64,000 nucleotides of DNA from Gordionus sp. m RMFG-2023 (lineage: Eukaryota > Nematomorpha > Gordioida > Chordodea > Parachordodidae): positions 76,733,561-76,797,560 of the forward strand of contig NC_088775.1 in the NCBI RefSeq assembly GCF_954871325.1, in the 5' to 3' direction. The translations under genes were made by a program, and so were the position numbers. The notes under the pieces are model-generated. The model was not told the origin of the DNA. It did not search any database and saw nothing but the letters and a program-made list of their open reading frames with translations. Of the stretch, positions 1-13,200 are shown in pieces. Numbering within the stretch: the stretch's first letter is position 1; every line of letters starts with the position of its first letter.

Positions 1-1160
1 AATAAAATCTAAATATAACTATTATCTATTATCAAATAGGTTCATACAAAGTTAAATAACTGAAAGGTATCATAAAATAATAAATACAATTAAATATTTA
101 CATATCTTTATCAAGCATTTTGAATATTTTAATTTTTTTAAAACTTAAATGTGTCCAAAGTGTTTTGTTATTAATTTGTGAAAATTTTAAGGATTTTTCA
201 AAACTTGGATGCAGCCTAAATAAAATAACTAATTTTTTTGATATGATGATTTGAATATATTTGATAACTTATAATAAAATTATATATTTGCAAAACAGCC
301 AATTTTGATTAATTTAAATTTACTGCTCAAAAAACATAACCTTAATATTTTAACACTGCAAAAATCACTTAATAAAATTTTTATATAAGATATTAATAAA
401 TTAGCCTTTAAAATTAAAATATTATTACTTGCAGTACAAAATAATTCCAAATATTGCACTTTCAAATCAAAATAGTCAAAGTATTTCTAATAAGAGCAAA
501 TAAATTTACATAATAAAATATTATTACTTACACTATAAAATAATGTATGGTATGAATATCTAAATAAAATGAAATGAAATCCAGGAAGAACAAAAATAAA
601 ATAAATGATTCCACGAAAAAAATCAATAAAATTATAAAAATTTTATATTATTTTTTAAATTTATAAAATTATAAAAATTTTATATTACTTTTTAAAAATT
701 AATTAAAATTTTATATTATTTTTTAAAAATTATATTTTTACATTGATTTAAATTAAGTTAATTTTAACACCCTGAACCTTCAGCCAAAATACGAGGGTCC
801 GGGAGGGTTCAGAGTCCGGGTTCACATCCCTGTTTTAATGTATATTCATACCCCCACCTGTCCATTCTTAAAAAATATATATCAGAGACCTGCAGAGGTC
901 AAAATTTTAGGCTCGGCCCAGGTGGCCCTGGAATCTTATTTTTTTTTCCATTAATTTTTGTATAATGTTGTAAAGTGGAATTTGAAAATATGAGCAGTAA
1001 ATGAATATTAAATGCTCTATTATATGATTTTCCAATATATTCTATCCAATTTATTTTTTAAATCTGCCCTTGGGCCTGTAGGTCACCGATAAAAGTATGT
1101 AAGAAAATTAGGAATTAAAAGGCTTAAAATAAGCATAATAAAATGACAATGTAAACTTAC
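1..1160. other. AT-rich intron or 3' flank of dlg
   Basis: No further GK coding could be read on the minus strand. It holds one family A MITE (883-1088) and AT-rich repeats near 630-740, where ttataaaattataaaaattttat-type words recur. Confidence 0.6.
883..1088. mobile_element. Family A hAT-type MITE, copy 1
   Basis: Starts CAGAGACCTGCAGAGG and ends with an imperfect inverse, CCTGTAGGTCACCG. The inside has 'GGCTCGGCCC' and the shared core 'atgagcagtaaatgaata', which recurs in other copies (3891, 9707, 18500, 33708). Confidence 0.7.
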
Positions 1161-1270
1161 GTAAGTGCTATATGAGAGAGAGGATTGATGAAGATAACAA
1201 TAGGGAATATATTTTGATCTACCAATCTTCTGATAGCTTTACCACTTACGTCTAAGATACAATGCTTTTT
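1161..1270 (-). CDS. dlg: dlg exon: GK domain, core beta strand region
   Basis: Encodes [15 protein letters not shown] followed by FPIVIFINP, the MAGUK GK segment equivalent to '[16 protein letters not shown]...PISIFIKP' in DLG proteins. Starts at phase 0 after a TATTTAG acceptor and ends at phase 2 before GTAAGT. The remaining GK residues, including the end of the domain and the C-terminus, are not seen in 1-1160, so the last exon or exons lie off the left edge. Confidence 0.93.
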
Positions 1271-4200
1271 CTAAATAGTAAACAATTATTTTTAAAATCT
1301 CATTAAAATAAGAAATTTTTTTTATCCATTTCAATCTTATTTTTTCTGGTGAATAATAGTTAAAATGGTATTCTTACCTAGCTTTCATGAGGGACAAGAA
1401 ATAAGAAAACATAGGAAGTAGAAAGAACAAAATGAATGAAAAGAAAAAAAAAGGCGATGAACCTGAACAAAAGCCACATCTTTGATGGCTTGAAAAGAAG
1501 TTCCATAAAGGTTGGAATTATATTGACCGGCCTCTATAAAGTGACCATCCCTGATATCTTGCTTCATTTTATCGAGGCCCTCGGTGACGAAATGATAATC
1601 TCGCCCGTCTATTTCGTGAGGTCTCATGGTACGAGTAGTGTCTTTTTTTTAAAAAAAAATTTCATTTATAAGGAAGAGAAAGAAAATAAGGAATTTGATT
1701 AAAAATAAAGGAATATAGATTTATTTATTAAGCTAAATAAAGATGAAAAAAAATCGAACACGAGAAATGGGTTGAGGTGTTGAAATAAAAGAACAAGCGC
1801 ATGTGTAAACACAATAAAGGGGTAAAAGGCAAAGGGGAATTCATAATCCAGCCCAAAATATTTTTGCAAAATAATAAGTATCAAAATTTTTATGATAATT
1901 TCTAGAAGGATGCCACGAGATTCTTCTACTTGTAAGGAGAGCCTCCTATGATAGTATTTTCGTCCACATCATTATTAATACGAATTTTTATGTAGGTAAT
2001 TATTTTATTTATGCACTTATTTAATACATCGAAAAATTCCAAATAATATTTTAATAATATTTAAGATAAAATCTTAATTTACAACTATTAAATGGACCAA
2101 TCAGAAAAGTGGACGAATTTACGATCAAATGACTTCATGATTTTACGATCAATGACTTTATGATCATAGATAGGCAAATCTATTTTTTTTATAATCATTA
2201 GATATGCTACAATGTTTTAATTTTAAAAAAAATTAAATAATATTAAATATATATTTAAAAAACATGATAGTTGTAGTAAATATAATACTATATTCATACC
2301 ATACCATATTAATGATTTTAAAAAAATATGGAAATTTTTATTTACGAGGAATGCAATTAGCGAAGGTTTCTGGATATTTTTGAATTAATTCGTCTCCTAT
2401 TCTGTCTTTCAGGGGGCCAAGTAGAATGATGGGCCTTTTGTAAGGAACTAAAAAAATTATTTTAAAAATATGTATATTGTATAAATTATAATGTGAGGAA
2501 AATTAATGTGAAAAAATATTTCATTAATGTGATTTTTAATATTTGGAAGTCATTGAATACACTGAAATATAATCATTATTTAAAAAAAATAGAAAATTGA
2601 TTAAATATCCATGCTATAATTATTTTCAAGTAACAGGTAGAGGTATCATCAAAATAATTTTAGTGTGCTGTATATTTTCGTTCACATAGTACAATATTTT
2701 ATATCTTAGGCCAATCACTACTTAGTTTTTATTTTAATTTATAGCTACTACGTGTCTTTTTTTTTGAAATAGCGATCTCAAGGTTACACTATTTCATTTC
2801 ATTCTTTCTTTTCTTTCTATATTACTTAATACAATCTATCATTTCAAAACAAATTTAGTAAATCATATGTATTTAAATCCTTTTATTTGGAAAACCATTA
2901 TGAAATTAAGACCGGGATACGACCGATCTTATTATTTAAGATCCGGTTTGCTTTACTATTTTATATTATTTATATAGAAAAGTTATTTTAGTTTTTGTGA
3001 ATTTTTAGTTAATTTTTATTTTGCAATATGAAAACCATAGTTAGTCAAAGAAGCATTTTACTTATATTCCCAATAAACAAAAATTAAATTAGGTAAAAAC
3101 AAAAAAATATAAAGATCGGTCTTGCGGTCTTTTAGGACCATGGTCTGGATCGATCTTTTTTTAGAGACCAAAGACCGGACAGTGATCTTCATTAATGAAA
3201 TAATATAAAATCTTTTTTCTTATAGTGCTTAAAAATTGAGAAGTAGCATTTAGTGAAAAAATGTTTCTATTTTTTTAAGATTATGTCCAAAACTTGAAGA
3301 AAAAAAATCACGAATTTTGAATAAAAATATAAATCGGTTTTCTTAAATCGAAAAATAAAAATATCTAAAAAAATATATTCTAAAGTTCTAAAAAATTTAA
3401 CATATGATTTTGTTATTTAAAATTTGCAAAACTTTTTTTTTAAAAAAATCAATATTTTGAGACATAAGTTATAATTTAATAAAGGCAAAAAAAACCCTAA
3501 CGTTTAAAAAGAGAATATTTATTAGATAATAAATGTCTTAAATATTTTTACGAAATATTGTAGAGTTTCTATGTAGAAAGAAAGTAAGATAGTTATTGTT
3601 AATTTTAAAAGGAGAGAACTGGGGAGGAAAATAAATAAATAATGTATTATAAAGAAATCTTTTAAAAAATAATGATTATTTTATTTTAGTGTAACTTACT
3701 TGGTTTTAAGGTGACGGGTTGGTACGATAACAGGTGTTCGTTGTTATTGTTTAAATATTGAAATTCGTCCGTTAGTTCTTTTTTTTAATTTATAAATTTG
3801 AGAGAATAATGAACATTTTATTCTAAAAAAAATTTCCGGCGAAATAATGTTTTTAATAAAGAGTTCTAATTTCTAACTTTATTATTATATCAGAGACCCG
3901 CCGATGTTAAATTTTTAGAGGAGTTTTTACAATTTTAATGCTTTTAACGGGCCCGGTTTTAAATTTTCAAAATTTCGATGCTGCTTTTTGTAACTTATTT
4001 CGAGGGCAAATTGAAAATATAAGCAAGACATCGAATTTTAATGATACATTATATTATTTACCAACCAGTTAAATTTGATGTGATTTAAATTAATCTTAGA
4101 AAATTCGGCGCATGCCTAAGTTATGTAATCTATTTTAACCTCTCGGCCAATTTCATTATAACTATTTATGAATAATTCCGGGCAAGATCTGGAGGTCTCT

Positions 4201-7200
4201 AATTTATCTTATATTAAATTTAAGTTTATATTTTAATATACATACAAATGATTGAAACATGCATTTTTCTTATGAAAAATAAATGAATATTTGGATTAAA
4301 ACAACAAAAGTAATATTTTTTTAATCGAAATATGAATTAAATTTTGTTTTTACTGTTGAGACTATTATCGCTTTCGCTAATGATATTAGGGAATTCTATA
4401 TTTAAAAAAAGATTAATATATAGTATATTTCATCTAATAATAAATTATAGGAAAAAAATATTTTGGAAAAATTAATTATTCATTCATAAAGGTTTAAATT
4501 TATAATTATAGGTTAAATTTGACCGTAGGCGAGTTTATTTACAAAAATATGGGGAAGGAAGGAATGTTGATCCTTCTGAATAATAGATAAATAAAAAGAT
4601 ATGAAGGAAATAAATAATATATCCCACTTTTGTTTTAATAGCTCGCTTAAAAGTAGGACTTATCTTTTTAATAATGAATCATCTACAGTTTCCTAAAATA
4701 AAGGCGTTCCACTGGGGGGGGGGGGGGATAATATATGAATAAAGGGAAAAATAATAAGTAACAGTAACGCGTTTCTTTTTTGTCTGAAAATGTTTTACAG
4801 AACTGATAATATATATTTTTTTTTATTACTTTCGCAAATTTTGCTATTCGTAGTAACTATGTTAGTATTAGTGATGGGATCTTCGTTTAGCAAATATTCC
4901 CTGCCTTTTGTAAAAGGAAACTTTTTGGTAAAAAGAGTGAAATTGTTTTTCTTTTTCTTAGAATTGTCATTGGTGAATGGGTTGTTTGAATCGCTCTTAA
5001 AAAGGAGAGAAACAAAATTTTTTAGAATAATAATAATGTTTCATCAAAGATAAACGTAATAACTATATTTCTAAATTAGAAAGATGTGTTTACAAATAAA
5101 AAACTAACATAATTGAGGTCAAGAATTAATGTAAGAAGGTGGGAAACGTATTCGAGAGACAAGAGAATTTGATAAGATTAAAAATATACCTAAGGAATAA
5201 AGAAAACAGGACTGGACAGGCCTAAGTTTTATAAATTTGATAATTTTATAGCACGTTAAATAAATTGGCCAAGGAAATTAAAAATTTTTTTAAAAAACTT
5301 ACAAAAAGATAAGATTAAGAATCTAAGAATGTTTTAGTAATATTTTTTTAAATAAAATTGGAAAAAAACCTAGATGAAAGGATAATAATTTGTAACTAAA
5401 AATATAATCTTGAAAAAAAATTAAAACGCTACTTTGTATGATTCGAAAGAAATGTCGTTTATGGAAGATTCTTCTTTAGGGAAATTTCCTTTGAATTTGA
5501 CTGTTTTATTCCTGTATTTTTCTTTCCGTCTTACCCTATGGATATTTAAAAAAATTCTTTAAAAATGTATATATAGTTATTTATAAAGTAAATATAATGG
5601 CACAAGAGTCAAAATAGCTGACCCAATGATCCTTCAATGGTAACCCCTTTAATAATTCTTAAAAATATATGGGACGGCTATTCAACTACCAGCGAGAATT
5701 ATTTAATTGTTATAAATGATAGACGTCAAATTATTTCGATTTTAAAATTGTATTTATGATTTTAAAAAAAACATTTATTTAAATGGAATGGAAAAAATTG
5801 CGGAAAACTCATAAAAACCCGTAATGGCAGCAGTTCCATAATGCCATTAATCTAATAGTTTTTCAGAGACAAACAATAGCTCACATTAAATGTAAAATTG
5901 TTAAAACTAATACAATTTGAAATATACATAATCTATTCAAATCATAAATATTAAATTAACCAGGTCCTAGCAGATATTTTGTTTAGGTAAAATCAAGCGA
6001 TTCTAAATTAGAGAAGTATGTGAAAGTGATATTTAATTTGATAAAGTAGAAGGATAAAAATAAGACACAAGAGACGAGATTTCGTTAATAGGTGTCAAAC
6101 ATTTATACCATCTATGAGCAAATTCCAAGCTTACCAAATATTCTTGGATAAAATATTTTAGCAGTTTTTATGGAGCCGTTTAACAACACTACTGTGAGGG
6201 GTATTGTCTTATTAAAATGAAAAAAAAAACAATAGTATGTCAATTTGATCAATTTTCCCATAAAATTAAAATAATTTCATAATTTTCCTATATAAGAACC
6301 TATTAATAAATTTTTAATAAATAAAGGGTTACGGGGTGGTGAGTATAAGTAGCAGAAAATTAGCGACAAGTTATTTATATATATATATATATATACCTAT
6401 TAAAACTGGGAATCAATCCTATATTGATACCGGAGCTATTCTCACCGTCGTTCACGTGATTTTCGGTGTTATGGTCTTGATCTGCATGATTATGGATACC
6501 TTGTATGGTATTTGTAATAGTTTAATAATTTAATGAAAGAAATATTTTGGCGATATGTCAATCATCGTGTGGTAAAAATGATACTTGCATATTTATTTTA
6601 AAGTTCATTGCATTTATCTTGCAAAATGCAAGGTTTAGAAATTTGCAAAACGATTAAATATATGTCTTAGTTTATTTTTTAAACAATAGGCAAGGCAGAT
6701 AAAGTAGACAGATATATTTAAATAGGAATTAAATCATAAAAATCTTTTTTACAAAAAGTGAGAATATATAATAAATGTTATTACATTATAGTGTGATGGG
6801 CACATTTCAAGTTTAAAAATTAGAATATAACTTTTTAAACGTATGATACCTTCTCGAGCAATTCTCAATTGGTCTCCTTCATTATCTAGAAACCTATTAT
6901 AATTTCACCGGAGGTGCATGGTGCACAATTCATAAACCTCTTGATGATAAAATTTACAAAATTTGTTAAAGATTTCATTCGTAAAAATCTAATTTATTTT
7001 TCAAAACAAATTTGAATAATAATTGCTACCATTGATCGTCATCCCATTTCCGTTAATTTTTATCCCGTTATCCCCGCCAGCTTTTGCATCTCCGTCCACG
7101 CGATGATGACTATCGTAAGGTTGATTTCCGAAAGGAAGCCTATCGTACGCTAGATAGCTATTATCGATAGCGGGGAAGGAATAAAAATCTCTCTGGGGAA

Positions 7201-10200
7201 TAAATTTTCTAGCCTTCCACCATTGGTCATCGCTGGCATTCAGCAAATCAAGAAGGTCACCTGTTTTGAAAGGCAAGCCCGGCCCTGGCAAATCTGACCT
7301 GTCTTTAGAAGGATCATAGTCGAACAGAGCTCTAAATTAAAGAAAAGGTGAATGTATTAAATGATTTATTTTAACGGATGTATTAATTTTGGAATAACTG
7401 ATCTATTATATTTATTACATTAAAAAGAAACTGTAGATCACTTTATTATTAGTGGATTTTTTTATGTTTGAATTTATTTTAAAAGATTAAAAAGAAGAGA
7501 AAAAATATTATTGTAAATTAATTATAAAAACCTTTATGAAAGAAAGGGATAGAGGAAAAAAACTATTTCCAAATATAATTTTTTTTTAAAAAAAATGAGG
7601 AAAAACAATAAAAAATAATATACCTAACGTAAAGACACCTCTTTTGAGAAGTTTTAAGGCTGCCGCTTAATAAAGACGACGACTTATCGTGGTGGTCCGA
7701 ATCGCCTCTCGGTTCGGGATTGATCGGCGTCTTCTGTCCTTCTGTTATGGGTATGTTGGAGTCACCTATACTCATGGTTCGAGAATTTTCATACCATTTG
7801 AAGTCTTTTTTTTTAAATATGTTAATATTAGAAGAATAATTTAATTAATGTTTGGTCGAATAGCCATTGGAACCGAATTAAACAATAATCCAACTCTTTT
7901 GGCGTAAACTTTAACTTATCATTAAAATAAGTTAGAAATTGTTTGGCAAAAGATAAAAATATTTGTTTTTATAGGCGTCTTCCCCATTTTTTGTGTTTAA
8001 GTTTAAACCGGTAATTTAATTTACAAGTATTGAACTTGGCTAATTAATCCATATGTCTAGTTCATGATATAAGTTTTTTTTATAACACTAGACTAACAAT
8101 CGCGCAAAAATTCTATAATTTTATTATTACGTGTAATCAAGATGACGTTCAATTGATACCCTTTTTTTGTACTGCTTACTAATAGTGTTACAATAACTTT
8201 ACGTCAAGCATGTTATCGATTAGTTTTAAAAACAAACTACAAAATATAGCCATGTCTTTTAAAAATATCCGTTAAAATATTTTTTTCTAAATTGGTATAT
8301 TTCTTTAAAATTTTTTTTAATTAGTAATGATAACTACTAGTAATAATAACTACATTCTATTTTTTTACCATTATAATTATTAAATTAATAATATCGAATT
8401 AGTTATCATTTTATAAGTATAGAAATTGTCAAGTAAAACATATTTTTTTTCTTCTCTCTTTCTCGCTATTTTTTAATTGCAGTTACACATAAATAATAAT
8501 AATTTTTTTTAATATAAATATATAATCAACAAAATCAATTCATTCTTATACTTGTATTGTAATTATAGTAGAAAAATTACTATTTTTTAGCCGAAAACTA
8601 TCACTTTGGCCTTTAAAGATATATCAGCTCAAATTTTAAAGAAATTAATTTAAATTAAAACGCCTTAATATTAACGTATTTTCTACAGCACGCGTCTATG
8701 AATTGAGCCGAATTAGCCGACATTTATATTACCCATTTATACTTGTAATGTAAGTACTATCAATCCCCCTAATATAGTTAACATTAGTTAAGGATCAAAC
8801 AAAAAAAACAATTAATTCAACTCTAGTCATCACCTTATAAATTAAGAATAACTTTGACCCAAGTCAGGTTTTAGTCAATGATTAATATAAGTAAAATCTA
8901 ATGATATAATGTTCAAATTAGACGTAGGCCATTTTCTGGATATAACGATTTTTTCAAAGCGGTTTCATAGTATGTTTTATCAACTATGTGATGCCTAGCG
9001 GACAACTACTAAAAAATTAATTCGACAAATTATTTATCCTTGTTTGGAAATATAAAAAATTATTTTTATCGGAACATGCTCAGGAAACCGATTTGAAAAA
9101 CTCTAGAAATGGCCATACATCCAGGATATTCGCAAAGAGGCGAGAAGGCCTTTGAAGTGATATTATAATAAACTTTTTGTTAGCTTTAATCGATTTTTGA
9201 CGTAAGTGTCCTATCTTCCATCGGATATGGATTAGGGCTAATAAAAAGTTTAAAAAAACAGCTGTTGAACCTATAACTGGTTATATATCGTTAATGTGCA
9301 TTGTAGGTTCGTATGTATTTGTATGTTCGTATGTATTTGTATGTATATAATATAATAAATAAAAAAAAAGTTTTAAGTCATATATATTTAAAGCCTTTAT
9401 AACTTACATGAATTTATGCCAAATTGTTTAGGAAAAATTTGAATCGAATAAATTTATTAGAAAAATTTAAGAATATTTTGTAATTTGGTTTGGCCAAAAT
9501 TTTATGCAAAAAGGAATCAATATATTTAAAAAGCAAATACTTTTTCCCGTCTCTTCTTTTTTTTTTAAATTCAAATTTTTTATTCGAATCCCCGAAAGGA
9601 TTAAGCGTAAATATTTTTTTGGCTTATTCAAACTAAAGCAATCACATAATTATAAATCTCTATATTAAAAAAAAGAAAAATGAAATGTAATTTGTCCATT
9701 TTTTATCAGAGACCTTGTGAGTTCGTAAATTAAAAAAAAATTCCAATTTCAAGCCCAGCCCGAATTTTTTTTTTGAAAACTTTTGTCGGTCCGCATTTCA
9801 ACAATTTTAAGACCTGCACCCGGAATTCTTAAAACTCTGATATTTTGAATAATTTTGGCTAATAATTTTTTTTTTGTAAATAATATGAGTATACTATATA
9901 TTTTCTCGTACTTCTGACTTTTTCTAGCAGCAAATTTATCGGCTAATCGGCCCTGCAAAATTTTTAGCCATATTTTAAGGGCTGTTCCCATAAAAATTGA
10001 AATTATGAACAGCAAATGGCGTATTAAAAGTTACATTATATGATTTTTAGGCACTTTCTAACTCATTAATTGATATAATATAAATTTATTTTTAAAAAAG
10101 TCAACCCAACCCAGTCCAAATTTTTATTTTTAAATTTCTAGGCCCGGACCAGATTTCAATAATCATATTATTTTCTGCTAGTTTCGAGCAGGGCCTGCGT

Positions 10201-13200
10201 GTCTCTGAAATATTAAAGCCATTTGAGATACCCATTTATGCTACAAGTAAAGTTCATTAAGGCATTGAAAAACTTTTTTTTGCTGTCTATCACCACATGT
10301 ACAAATGAGATGAAAAATAAAAGCAAGAGTAACTTCTACTCAATCAATAATTTATGGAGCAGTCTGATAAATACATTTGGATATCTCATACTATGAAAAT
10401 GTATTAGAGAAAAATGGCCAAAGGTTCCGATGAGAATTAAATCGGACCCGGTCCGAATTTTTTTAAAATAGCTAATAATAATATTTAGTTTAAAAAAAAT
10501 TAAGGTCCGGCCCGGGTATATTTAAAAAAATTAAAATACGGCCCAGCTCGGGTAGGTTCCCTTGTATTTTTTATCACCTTGCACAATTTATAATTGACTT
10601 TGTCGAGATATTTAAACTTTTTTATATATATAATTCTCAATTTTGCTTCTTAGAAATAAAGTTGAATATTAATTAGTGTAATAAAAATATACCGAAAATT
10701 TAAATAAAACTCAATATTAAAATAAATTTATATTTTGTCAAATCCTGCATAATTTTTAGTTTGCATTCTTAATTTAAATAAATATTTGATATAATTAAAA
10801 TAAAGTTACGAAATAATTAATGTGGCCAAAGGCTACTTTTTTTTCAAAAAAAACATTTGGAAAAATCCTACTAAAAAATTTTGGTATCTCTGATTTCCTG
10901 CTTCATATTATCATTTTTTGATACAATTTCAAAATATATAAAAATTATTTAAAATAACGAAATTTAAACAATAAAAATACCCGGATGGGCAATTTTTTAA
11001 AAAAATCCGCATCGGTCTTTGAAAATAAGAAAATATTTAATCTTCGGGGCGGGGCTGGTCTTATCTTTTTTAAACACACTTGTGCATCTCGTTAGACGAC
11101 ATACAAAACCGACAACTGAGCCACCGCGACATTTATTACCCGGTAGGTATTGATTGAAAATATGGGAATTATTCAATAATCAATCAGATTATATTTATTA
11201 GACTATAAGTGTAATGACTCAAGTAATTATGAATTTATTTTATTCTTTCGAATAAAAAAAAATTAAAAATCGATATAATATATATATTAGTTTAAGTATT
11301 CGTTTTTATTTCGCGATCATTAATTCAAGGCTCAAATTAACCTCTAAAATGTGAACAAGAAAAATAACTCATATCTAAAATAAGCCAATTAATACCATTT
11401 TTTTTATCTACATAAGGGAAGGATTATAATAAAATTTCAATTCGCAAATAACTTATACAATATATACATTTACTTCTTTTATTATTAATTTTGCTAAAAG
11501 TTGTGATTATATATTATTTTTCAAATGTTGAGCTCATGCCTGAATGAGTGGCAATAGAGATAAGATATTTTTTGAAGTATTGATTCTTGTCTTGTCAATT
11601 TAATTTTTTTTTAAAAAAACAAACTTAAGACCCAAATCTAGTGTATTAATTTATAATATAAACTATGGGGAAAGCTGCCTTAATTTAAATGTGTGTAAGG
11701 TACGTAACTTAGGACACTTGCTTCTTAATGAATCCTTTTTAAGGTTACTTTAGAAGAGCAATTAGCTATATACTTACATTTTGGGAATGATATCATTATA
11801 AGATTATGTATTATAATTATCTATGTTATCAAAAGTAACATTTTTTGTTTTAATGGATATTGGCCATTTTAATGTGATCTCAAATAAAATATTATAACAA
11901 TTTAAATGTGGATAAATAAAAGCTTGAATTTGCATGGTATATTTGATATCATTTTATTGCAAAACCCTCTATTCATAGGACGTTCTAAATATTTTACAAT
12001 CATTGATTCTATTCTATATTTGTAATGTCAGATGTATGTATCTGTACCGCTAAAAGATAAAAAAATTTACAACTGTCTGGGACATATCACACATTTCTCT
12101 GTAAGTGTTTTAATTTTGATTGAAATAATTTTATTAATAAATAGTGAATATCTGCTATAGATATTATTTGGGAGTAGTTTTGCATCAAATAATTGGGTAT
12201 AGAACTAGGCAATTATCAAGGTTTTTCAAGTAGCCTCAATTCTTAGACTTGTTAAGAGTGTATATATATACATATTATATAGGACTCAACACCCAGTTAA
12301 AATACATTAATAGAAAGGAGAGCTATTGAGAATTGGCGGGGTATTTTAAATAAGTACCGGGATAGATATTGATCCCAATATAGCTTAGCATTACATTGAT
12401 CATAATTCAAAAAAATGAACATTATCCAATTCGACCCATATAATAGATATATTCGTTAGTTGGAAAGGAAAAATCATTTTTGAGCGCCTTTTTTTAATTT
12501 AAAATATGATACCGAAAATGTATTCCAGCATGTTAAGAATATCTATCTTATGAATTCAGACAATTTTGCCAATAACCTTTGAGTTATTTATAATTTATAT
12601 AAAAAAATCTATGGAAAAACTAAATTAAATTATATTAAGCTCAAAAGTTCATGGCAAACATGATGCGATACATTTCCGGTAAAATAAGATTAATAAACGT
12701 GCTAAAAAAACTATATAAAGTTGAAAAAATAACATATTACCGCTTAGATATACATTATTTGATCCCTTAATTTAAATGTTGGATTTTTCATAAATTTTCT
12801 GTAATTTTATTGTTGAATATATTTCAATATGAACAAAATTTTTAACTTATCTTACACATATCGATATTAAAAATATAAATGGGATTTGTCTATTATAAAC
12901 CAGGGAATTATTCAATTTTTAGGCCCATATAGTGCCCCCAAGGTTGGGGCTTGTTAAGCATACATAAAAATTTTAGTCTAAACATTATTGAAAAATGGGG
13001 TAGCAAAATAATGTATTTATATTATTTCTACTATAATTTAAGTTTAAAATTTGGTTTCAAAAATAAATAATGGAGAGAAAAATTATTTTGAAGCATCATG
13101 CGAAAGAAATAAATATTCTTTAGCGTTTTAATTAAAAAAAAATTTTTTTTATTTTTACAGCCAAAACTTTGAAATCGAATATCTTAAAAAACGATAATGG

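Larger units (their letters stand above)
4996..6396. other. Two short introns around the HOOK exon
   Basis: 4996-5432 shows nothing beyond AT-rich DNA. 5536-6396 holds a family B repeat ending at 6191 and a (TA)n microsatellite at about 6371-6395. Confidence 0.55.

Noticed and set aside
9749-10015. 88-codon minus-strand frame
   Set aside because: Lies wholly within the family A MITE 9707-10207.
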